Position numbers and translations under genes: made by a program. A stretch of 64,000 nucleotides of DNA from Ignelater luminosus (lineage: Eukaryota > Arthropoda > Insecta > Coleoptera > Elateridae). The first letter of the stretch is position 1. The number at the start of each line of letters is the position of its first letter. The notes beneath the pieces were generated by a model that was not told the DNA's origin, searched no databases, and saw only the letters and a list, made by a program, of their open reading frames with translations. This document shows, in pieces, positions 24,501 to 36,500 of this stretch. Location of the stretch: contig VTPC01089980.1 of NCBI GenBank assembly GCA_011009095.1, forward strand, positions 322,903-386,902. The letters run 5' to 3'.

Positions 24501-27500
24501 TTAATCAATTCTAGAACGCTTTTTTGGTATAACTTTCATTTCTTCATCTGGACGGGACCACATTCTTAATTCATCAAACAATTCATCTTTTGACTTGCTG
24601 TTATCCTAAAGTAAATAAGAAAAAACAAACGTGAGCAGTATTATTTGTTATGGGCGATATACAAGACGTTCTAATGATCCTATTTGTAGAAAAATAGTAA
24701 TAGTTTTATTACAGAGGATGATTGAGAAACACAAATTATTATTTTTATCAGTTATTGTAACATGCGATCATTAAAATTTAAGTTCCCAGTAGGCTGTGAA
24801 ATTTTTCCGTGGGGTGTAGCTTAGACACAACGCATGCCAACACATAACCTATAAACTGATGATTTTGCCTTGTTTCTAATGCAAATACCGTAATATAACC
24901 TAAATATGTCAGTGACAAAATCAAGATGTTGCCATATCTAATTCCATGTTGTATTATAAATTCTTAAAACTGAATCAAGTATCTTGTTAGAAAACAAAAC
25001 AGAAACTGTAAAAATAAACAATTCTTGATATTGTTATGATTGCAATATTCAGCACATATTCAAGATCATTCTATGTTCAAGATACCAAAAGCCCCGGCTC
25101 CGCTCCCGCACAGAAAATCCAAGAAGATCCACAAACATCCGCCCTCTGTCATGGCGAGAAGTGCCGAAAACCCCACTCCTGAGTTGTTAGACATACTTCT
25201 CGACACTCCACTTATCTACAGATAAGATCCCATCCACCGCCCTCCGTGAAACAACCGAGCGACGTAGATAGCGTTTTCCGCGCGACGTTCGCATTTGGGA
25301 GGTCCGGGGCATCCCCGGGCCGACTGTTCTCACTATAGGGGTTTTCCGTGGTTTCCCCTAGTGATCAAAGCGACTGCCGGAACAGTAACTTCCACGGACC
25401 CACAACCCACTACTACACACAAACACGCCATTTCACAGATTTACACCACCATCACAACACAAACTTCTCCTTCTATGCAAAAAAAACAACAACGAGGAAC
25501 CGCCGCCACACCAATACAATGCCTGTCACTACTGCTGCCGCTGCGCCTAGTACTACAACTACTATAGATACACATATACAGCACCCACACTCCAATCATT
25601 TTAAAACAAAACACTGAACGAACGCTAACTGCATCAGACTTCTACGTCGCCCCCACAAATCCCCTTTCACATTTTAGCCAAAGAAGCGTAAAATTCTTAA
25701 AACGGCTTTTGGTTTCCTCGGAATGTAACTATGACTTGACTTGATACCAAAAGTAGTCCATTCTAATCACAAAAAAGCACAGAGTGATTGCAATTGATTG
25801 AGGATAGTTTGAATTTCACGCCAGTTTTTCACGTGGTAGGTCGGCTATAGTATGTAAGCGTTCAGGGTCAGCCGGGAGCAGTGTTGCCGGTGTATGCTGT
25901 AAACTTGAAATTTTAATTAAAAAAATAAAATGAGTCCTTATAATGTTAAGATAACACTAAAGTGCTAAATCTGGCAACACTGCCTCCGAATGACCCTGAA
26001 CGCTTACACACTATAGCCACAAATTAAATAAAGGTCAGATATTTTACTCCCTATTCCACCAATGTTCCCATTTTTTGTCACTGCACATTTACATTTGCAG
26101 CTCTGGGAGTTTACCACGCCTACTATTTTACGCGCGTTTTATGAAAAGTGCATACCAAACTGTGCTGCTTGCGCAGTACATGTCAAAATAGCAAGCTCTG
26201 GGAGTTGCTTTGAGAGAGAGAGAGAGAAAGAGAGAGCAATAGAATCCACAAATTTGTCGAAGTAAAATATCTGACCTTTATTTAATCTGTGCTATAGCCA
26301 ACCTACCATGTCAAAAACTTTGGCGCGAAATTCAAACCATCCTCAATCAATTGGAATCACTAAAAATTTTCAATCAGTATAAAAAGGATTTGCCCAATTT
26401 AGCCAATTATGAAATTGTTAATAGGTTGGAGGATATATTTCAGGTAACTTTCTTGTCTTCCACATGGTTTACTGTATATTTCGTTTTCAGTTTACAGGTA
26501 GATCGACCATTTATCAAGTTTTAAATCAAGGACTTCACAATCTTAAAACCACTGGAATAAAAAGACGAAAAGATTATGGGAAATTTCAAAATTACTTGTT
26601 CAAGAAAGATTTGTGGTACATAATTTGGCAATACAATGCCAGAAATGAATTTTGTACTTTAGACCGACTACTATCAGACGTACGTGAACAATTTGACTTT
26701 AAAGGGGGAAGGACAACACTCTCACAATTTTAAAATCAATGGGTTATAAACATAAAAAGGTAAATGGACGAAAGTTCTTTGCAGTGAAAATTTAGTTAAA
26801 CTGTCACATTTATACCGTTTTGGAACTTTTTCAGCACCTTGTATATCTTGACGCGTGGATTTACCAAATGGGTCTCAAGTTTTTCAGTGGGTACACGATT
26901 CAGATATAAAAACCAATCGAGCAAAATTTAAGGGCGAGGAGAAAAGATTTACTATTTTGCATGGATGTTGTAATACCTATCGATTTTCTGGAAGGGTGTG
27001 ATTATTTACTGGACAGCAATAACGATGAAAGAAACTACCACAAGGCTATGGATGGGGATATATTTGAAAAGTGAGTGGTTAAACAACTTATTTCTGCTTT
27101 GGTTAAACTGCAAGATAACTGTGTGGTGGCGCTGGACAACGCTCCGTATCATTTGGTACAAGTGAACAAACCGCCCACGTTTTCTTGTAAAAAAAGCCAA
27201 ATGCAGAAATGGATGGTTAGCCAAAACGTTGAGTTTAATCAAAATCCTACTAAGAAACAGTTGTGGGAATTAATAAAATCTTTGAAAGAAGTGAACGAAA
27301 ACGTTACAAAATTGACAAAATTTTGAAGGAACATGGTCATGAGGTTCTTAGATTACCACCACAATACATACCACCTCCAATACAATCCTATTGAAATGGC
27401 TGGTCATTTTGTAAGAACTATTATATGAAGCATATAAATTCGCTGCTTCCATCTCAGGATAAGTTAAATTGCAAAATTTAAGCAAATTGATCAATTTTCT

Positions 27501-30500
27501 AAAATTAAAAAAAAACACAGTGGTTGTTTTTATTATTACTGTAGCTAAGATTCATCATGTAAACAAAATTTCAAAACTGAAAAAAAAATTTAAACAAAAT
27601 TTTAAAATTGAAAAAGTTGAAATAAATCTTTTTATTACTTACCACCCGCGGGCGGTAAAATTAACTTACCGCTCGCAATACATAACTCGTAAGTTAGCAA
27701 AAACGCCAGATTCTGCAAAAAAGTATATTTCCTTCAAATCTTGCAGTCGTAGAGAAAATCTTGTATGTAACACGAGCACAAAATGTATTACTTGTTCGTT
27801 TGATATCTCATTGTTAGTTCCGCGAAATACATTTCCATGTTTTTTAAGTTATTGGGCATCCGTTAAAATCGGTTAACTATTTTAGTTATACTTACCGGCA
27901 TATTGCTGAAAAATGGAGTAATATCCAACTCTTGAGTTGGACTAACATCAGCTAGTGGTTCAGAATCAATAGTACTAGTACTTGGTACCTTCCATGAAAC
28001 ACTTTTAGGAGGAGTTCGTTTTCCTGGTGATTTTAAAATTCCAGTTGGTTTGGCATTTGCTGGTTCTTTTATCAAAGCCGGTTCCTCGGTATCGATCTTT
28101 GTTAACGCAAGTGCTATTTCTAGCCTGCTGCGTTCGGCCTTTTTATGTTCGCACAACAATTTTAATTCTTTCATGTTGTTCTCTTCTTCATTTACTTCAT
28201 TTCTAATTTTTCTTAAATCAGCTCGTAATTTTTCCAATAGTTGACTATTCTTTTCTTTGTTTTCTTTGATAAGCCTTTCAGTCTTATCCTTATATGCTGT
28301 CAATTCAGTTTCCAAGTCTTTAATACTATTACCAGTTTCTCCCTGTGTATTAGCAAGTTTCGTTTGTTGTTGTCTAAGTTCCTCATTTAATTTTTGTAAC
28401 TGTTCATCTAGTTCTTTTTCAAGAAAATGATGCCGTTTTTCCTCAGTTGATAATAATTCTTGTAGATGTGGTAGTCTGTTTTGTAATGAAATAAGATTAT
28501 TTTCGTTTTCGATATGTTCACGTTGATTTACGTTGATTTCATTACGTAATTTTTCACATTCGTTTTCAAGTTGATTTAATTTTGCCATTCCTTCTTCATG
28601 AAGTTGCTTTTTAAGATTTAATTCCTAATAATATAAAACTTAATTAAATAATGTTAACATGCAATGATTTGAATGGAAATTTTAAGTTAATTGCGTATAC
28701 CAGGGTGAGTCTATTAAAACTAGATTCATCTCCCTGTTTTATTTATGTACAGTAAACCGATTGAAATGAATTTTTTTAAGTTGCTCGTATTTTTCAATAC
28801 TCTTGTTTTTCAAAAAGCTCCACAGCTTACTAGATTTTTATTAAAAATCAAGATTATCAAATTTCTTCAAAGTCCAATATCTCCCCCACGAATTAAAATG
28901 CGAACAAAAAGGATAAATTACGGAAACGAAAAAAGAAAAGAGGTGAACAATAACACTATGTTTCAATATTTTCAAAATTTAAGTTAACCATCTTACTTAC
29001 CTCCAATTTTTCAGTTTTGGTTTTTGTTATACTTGTTATTTCCGTGTCAATTATTACCATATCGTTATCAAGCTTTTGTATTTCACATTCTAGTGAGTTA
29101 ATACGGGCTTTTCTGTCTTCATTAACTACTTTAGCATGGTTTTCCAGTTCTTCCTTTTTAGCGAGTAAACTTAGACGTTGTTCTTCTAATTCAGAATAAT
29201 TTGCTTCAAGCTTGTTTGTCAGCTTGACTTCATCTTCTAATTCTTTGGTAACAATCATTTTTCGTTCTTCCGCATTCTTCTGTCTTTAATGTAAATGAAA
29301 GAAAAGAGACTGAATTAAAAATGGAGTTTTTTAAGTTTAGTTTGTTCTTAGATTACAGAAGACAGGGAACCACGATTTCTTGCTATTTTAATAGCATACA
29401 TGGTTGTTCAAATTCGAAGTAAATGCAGCGTATCTCAGAAACTAGAATGGCTAGAAAAAACTGATTACATTTTGCTGGGCTACCCTCTCTTGACAAATTC
29501 ATTGCTGCAATCAGAATTTATATGTACATCTTTTTTTTTATTTTGAGTTATAGGCAAAAATTGATTTTTTTCAAATTTCATCGAGTAACTGTATCATGCG
29601 TATTCAAATTTTTTTTAGCAATTGTAGTTTCTGAAATGTCCCGCATTTGCCTTGAATTTGGACCATTCTATACATAAAAATAAGCATACGCATATTTACA
29701 TTACATTGTTTATAAAGTTAGTTCAAGTTACTTGCAAGTTTGGCTTTCTCAAGCGCTATTCCAGCTCCATCTTGGAACCTAACTTTAACCAACTTTGTAG
29801 AACTACTACTAGGGCCGTTCCTAGGGCACGAGCTGCCCGTGTTCTAGACTATACTCGCCGCCCCTTTATTTCCCAAATATCATTTATTATTGATTACCTA
29901 AACTTCGAAGTACATCAGTGATAGCAGATAAAAAATGTAACAAGACTAATAATTAAATTTTTTATTGCATAATCGTATAACAACACTAACATATAGAAAG
30001 TCAAAAATAAAAAAAATGTATTCAAAAGCATTAAACTAAAATAATAACATAAAATGAGATTGCACTCACAATTTACTATTTTCACCTGTTACTACGAATT
30101 ACATATCAAACATAACTTTTCTAAATTCTTTGACCGCAAACTCTTTAATGACATCTTTTACATCTATTTGTTGTAAAATCTCATTTTATATGCTAAGAAT
30201 AGCTAAATTTGTGAGCCTTTCCTGACCTAACATGGACCTTAAATAGTTTTTTATAATTTTTAATTTCGAAAACGATCTTTCCCCTGAAGCGACTGCTGCG
30301 GACAGTGTTAATAATATTCTGAATGATCCGATCAAATTTGGAAACACTGATAGTAATTAATTTTCTAACAAGTAGTAATTCTAAAGCGTTCATATTATCA
30401 GATTGATAAGTTTTCCACTTCCTCGCTCAGTTCTATTGCATTTATGTCATATGATTCTACGGTTGGGTCCGATAGTTTATGATGCAAATCCATGCAATTT

Positions 30501-33500
30501 TTTAGAATGATATTTTTGTCTAGTTTAAAAAATGAAAAAAAATTTACTTATAAAATTAATTTTTGATAAAATATTGTACCACAAGTTATATAGTCTGTCC
30601 CAATTTTGATGCTCACTATTGGAATCTCGGAAATTGTAAGAGATACGATGTCGGTTAAATTAGAAAAGATTTGGCTATTTTGGAAATCAGTTTACTTATG
30701 CTTTTGTTTTTTCAAAAAAGTTCACAGATAAAAACGAAATTATCTTATTATTTTTTTTAAATAAAAAGCATTTCCCACTTAGTGTGTCATGGCTTTAAAC
30801 ATATCAACATCATTGGTTTTTGTCAGATAAATTACATTTGTTATGTAACAATTGCTAAAACAAAACAAAAGGCGCTTTTAAGATCCTTTACTGAGTATTC
30901 ACAGATAGCATCAAATAAGCAGCTAATGCCCCATAAAAGCGTATTTATTTTGTTTTAGCAATTTTTGCATAACAAATGAATTTCTTTGATAAAACTCCAC
31001 GACTTTGTGTGTTAGATGTCATGGCACACTATGATGAAAAATGATTTTCACTTCATAACTCGGTAAACAAAAGAATAGCTATGTCAAACCATGTATCACT
31101 GAAAAGCATTTAAGGCGCGCTGTTCCGTAATATGGAAATCAAGTAGGCGTTCCATTAGAAAAAAATTTGGATTTACGTTTCACCGCCGAGATAAAACAAA
31201 AGACAATTGCGAAAATAATTTTTTTGTGTTTCGGAGTAAATTCTCTAAAACACCCTCTTTGCTGTTCTTTTCTATCTTTGCTCGTTCCTGAGATATTTCA
31301 CTTTAAAAAAAAATAAAATAATTTCATTTTTAGCAAACAGCTAGTAATCCGTAAACTTTTTTGAAAAAACAAAAGCATAAGTAAACTGATCTCCAAAATA
31401 GCCAAAACTTTTCTAAGTTAACCGACTTTATATCTCTTACAATTTCCGAGATTCCAATAGTGAGCATCAAAATTGGGACACACTGTACAGCAAATGAATT
31501 TTGTTAGGAAAATTTCGTGATTAACAAACTTTCCTTAATAAGTTATTTATTTTTATAAACAACGATATATCGTTCTCTTATTTTAAAAACTTTTCGTTCG
31601 TAAATACATTATTTCTTTTTAGAAATTAAAGTTTAACTTCTTCCTTTAATATAAAAGCCTTTCGTTTAATGCTCCTTGACGTTGTCGCAGTTTATGACTT
31701 GAGAACTTTAAACTTTTCTGATATTCTTTTATAAAATGTTTTCTTAATATTAAATTTGAGATATATTTCGCCTCTAAAATTATATTTTTCTGGTTTCGTT
31801 TCTGCAATTCACAGAATCTCAGAGGCTTATCTTTTGATTTTATTACCCTTAAATTGACAGGCATAGACGAGATTTACTTTTCCTATAATTCTCTAATGCA
31901 AGGTGCAAGTTCTTGCTTCATCACACCCTGCTTGCACTATGTGATTGATTTCTCTAAACATCCGATATGTTAAACAGCCAATTATCTGCTGGTACAACCC
32001 TCTTGGGGGTTTGGAAGTGTCATTTCTCGCTTGAAAACTCAGAGTTCTTCTGCCGCTTCCGTAAGCACCACACATGCCTCTCGTGTTACTCCCATGTGGG
32101 ATATTTGGACTCAGAAGTGTTTCGCGAAATACCGAAGAATAAATAATTTCTGCTAAGGTTAATTGTACCTGAGTGCAAAGTTCGCGATTTAATGCTGCCT
32201 TTGTTCATTAATTTTCTGATAATCCCCGGAAGTTACCGGATGTGTCAGTATTTATCATTCCGTATCTTTAAAAGCATCGCTAACAGGCGGAATCTTCTAA
32301 TTAACCCACAGTGAACTCTCGCAACTTATCGTACCGCTAGTTATCTCACAATACCTGAACTTTTTTGTGTGGGATAGATCACTTAATATTACCGTATTAA
32401 CTAACGTATGAGGGAGACGTCCATTACCTGTAAGTATCTATGTAATATCTGTGAATTAAAACGTGTGTAAAAGTGCTGCGATGTTAGTGAACTTTGTGCT
32501 AACGGCTAGTTCCGTTCTCTAAAAGATATTTCCTGAGATGGTAAATACATGTTACCTTTATTTTACTTGACGTCTTATGAAGAAGCATCGTTGGCACACA
32601 CAATCTGCCAACCCTTCTTCGCAATCACTTGCGAAACCTATCTACATTTTGCCGTACGTCACCAACCGCTTGGAGAAGAGTAACTCTGTTGTACAAAGGT
32701 TACTTACATGCAAAAGATCGCTTAAAATCATTGTGTGATAGAAATGTTTGATTCATTGAATCAAATTTAATTATTTTATTTGGAACTTTGCTATCTTTAT
32801 TTGTTTGCATCCTTTTATGCATAATATTTATAAACTTAATGTGTACCTTTATCTTCCACTTATGATAAATATTATTAACGTAACGTTACAGTTTGTCAAG
32901 CTATTTTGCTTACCGAATTATCTATCTATATTCTTTTATTGAAAACCACGGTTAATTGCAATAACATCTGCAGGTGACGGATATAAAAACATCGTTATTA
33001 TTTATATGTTTCTTTCATAAAAGATTAAGGAATCTTATTTTAATATTTACGGTCAGTTCATCATATGTATTTATGTGTACCTCGCCTTCATTGTTCCAGT
33101 GATTCTTGTTTTGTACTGGTTTGCTGGACTGTAAACGTTGATAAGTTTACCTGTCTATATTCTTGTAGTTGTTTCGCTGTTCATTATTGTTTATTTAGGT
33201 GTGTGAATTTTTTTTTCAATATTGTAACCGGACTGCTATATTATGTTTCTTGTACAATCACTTCTTTACAGTATGCCAATATATGTATTAATTATTTTTG
33301 ATCTTTTATTGAGTTATGAGCATACTCATTAAAACCTTACAGAAACAGCTGCCCTGAATTCCGGTGACGTCAACGCTCTCATACGGATTTATTATTATGA
33401 GCTTATCTCGTGTAAGTAAGTATCTAACTAGAGTGTGGTTCGACCTTAGCTAACATCTCACCTACTGACCTATATATGAAGATTAGTTGTGGGGTTTTCT

Positions 33501-36500
33501 ATTCAAAACTAAGTCACCGACATTTCACTACAGCTGGCGCCCTCTCAATATCGAAACCCATAAGATTACCGCATTATTATTATCGTTTATTGCTTGCTCT
33601 AAGCTCTCTTTGCTCACGACCCGTCTTCGACTGTATAAAGGCTAGCATTACAGGTGGCATATCGATTTTATATATGTTTACACTACCGATGGGTCACTAA
33701 TCCCAGTTTTTCCCGTAACAATTTATAAGATATAATTTTCGTCAATAAAGAGTTTGTACGATTTCTTGTCAGATTATCTTTACAGTTATCAAAATAAATA
33801 GCAATTAAAGCATCACAAATTTTTCTGAAATTATATCTGAGTGCTTTGATAAATTTTACCTGGCTTTGTCACCTTGTATAGAACAAAGGTTTTAATGTTA
33901 AAGTATGTGAATGCAGAAAAAACACATAGATATACAAAATGTTCCGCGACTTAACCAACAAACTTATACCATATATATTCCAGGGGTCATTACGATCAAA
34001 AAAATGTTATATAAACCATAGGTGAATTCCTCTTCGTTTTGCAGATATCAAAGGAAATTAATCTAAAAATTGATAAGAAAAGAAAATTTATTCATCAATG
34101 AATAGCTAATTAAGACAAGATTATAGCAACTGTTTAAAATGAGAACCGCCATATTCTAAACATACAGCTACCTTTCGAGCCATAGAATGTCGCCAGTTAA
34201 TTCCTGCCAATTCATTTTTAGGAGAATTAGTGGCTTCAATTATTCGGTTAGTCAAATCTTTGCGTGTATTTGACTTACCATTACTATACACACGAAGTTG
34301 GAGGCAACCCCACAGAAAACATCTAGAGGCGATAAATGAGGCCAATGTATAGGACCACCTCGTCCTATTCACCTTTCTGGAAAATCTTCAGTAAGAAACA
34401 CCATCACTTGTCTCCCAAAATGTGGTGGTGCTCCATCTTGCTGAACCACATGTCACGTCGAGCTTACAGAGGAATATCTCCCACGTAATTCGGCAATTCT
34501 TCCAAAAAGTGAAGGTAATTTTCTGCCCTAAAGGTCCTTCAATAAAATGAGGCCTAATAAGATGGTTATTTAACAAGCCGCACCATACGTTGACGAAAAG
34601 GATGTTGATGATTAACTACGATTGCGGCATGCGGATTTTGCTGCGCCCAGATATGAGAATTACGTGTGTTGTTAATGCCATTCCTTGTAAATTGAGCCTC
34701 ATCCGTAAAAAGTATGTGTGGAATAACCTCCAAGTTATTTTGTAGCAACTGACAATATCGTACTCGATTTTCTAAGTCTTCAGGAAGTAAATGCTGGATT
34801 TTTTGTAAATAATACGGAGAAAGCCCATCGTGGTGCAGAATTCTCTACACGGTGGTTTGAGGAATTCGCTTTGTTTGAGATATTCTAGGAATACTGGTAG
34901 AAGGACTTCGTTCAACTGCATTTAAGACTACTTCAGCTTGCTGCTCATTCCCATTACCATCTCTTTCTACACGAGGACGTGGGAAAGATCCTGTCTCTCT
35001 CAATCAGCGAAAAATGTTAGAAAATGTTGTACGGTGAAGTACAATGCGATCTGGGTACTACGCTGCTCAGCACATCCACTTCCATTGCAAAAACCATAGA
35101 CGAAAACCATATGGGCATATTCTGCATTAGTAAAATGCGGCATAATGGCTTGAATTAATAACACAGCACAAAAATTATTCAGCATTAACTACGACAGTAA
35201 ACTGTCATTTATCACAAATACGTCAATTCACCAAAGTTAACTCAATTTATCAAGACTTACTAATTAAAATTTTCTGGTTGTTGTTTATTACCGACTTTTT
35301 TTACAATTTCTTTCGGTATCTGTGAAACGAAGAGAAAAATTCACCTATAGTTCATATAACATATTTTGATCGTAATGACTCCTGGAATATATGGTATAAG
35401 TTTATCGGTGAAGTCGGGGAACACCCTGTATGTATTTCTTGAACTATGCAAAAAAAACCTGTAATTTACAATTATACTTTTGTGCGTCATTTATAATCAA
35501 ATTTGGAGTGTGTGCTGCACAAGGCACAAAAAGAGCTTTTGGCTTAATATCTAATAGTCTTCGGTGTAACCTGCTGTGTTTGTCCTTCTTGTTTGCGTCA
35601 TTATCACAGCCCTGTCCCCCCATATCATTTATATCAATATCTTCACTTTTCAAAAAATTTAATAGAAATTTTGTAAGTCCCTCACTTGTAGTGGCTGTTA
35701 CTGGAAAAAAAAACTCAAAAAATGTTCCTGAATTTTAACTTTTTTTCTAGTTTCATTCAGATGTATAAATTGCACAACTACAGTAAACTGTTCTTCATTA
35801 TTTACATCTAAAGTGCAATCTAGAATAATTCTTGGAATTACTTCAGTGTTACTTAGTCTTTTAGCAAAGTAGATTGAAGAAAATGATCTGTTATTATCAT
35901 CTAACTGGAAAAATTTTTCCCCTAGTTCAACTAAAGTCATTTTCGCTTTATCATCTAATATACTTGCGACCAAACACCAATGTCGTTGAGTCTATCTTCT
36001 CCAAGGGTTTCGCTTTCAGTTTCCAAAACATCCATAGTGTCCTGTGCTAGACACGAGGGTACAGAGTTTTTTCAGAATAACAACTATGTGTTTTATTTAT
36101 AATACCTATAATGTCCATTTAGGGGGACTAATTGTGATGAAGATATGACGTCGTGCGACGTCTTAATATGACGCCTACTGACGTCTTACTATAACGTCAA
36201 AATGACGTCTTTCGGTTGTGACATATTATCGTTGGCTGTACGTCAGTCAGATGTCATTTGCAAAGTTGTTATGACGTAGTGACTGATGTCAAATTGATGT
36301 AAGTGTGCAGGCGGAGAACAAGTCTGTTTACATTTTTAAAAACAGTTTAAAGAATCTTGGGTTATTAGTTACCTTCATTAGCCCCTCTTGTAAGTGCGTA
36401 CTGATTTACATAGATCATAGTCAATAAATTAGAAAAACACAGATAAATAACACTATACTTACCTTAAATGCTTAACTAATTTGTTGCAAAAACTTCCACA

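Noticed and set aside
25295-25617. Two overlapping plus-strand Thr/His-rich frames
   Set aside because: No domain, no splice support, and they lie in a repeat-like GC-rich patch inside an intron.
33408-33786. Possible LTR with TGTAA...TTACA ends, TATA-like box and AATAAA
   Set aside because: No matching second LTR, no flanking duplication, no primer-binding site at its edge, and the right part reads as decayed hAT coding sequence.
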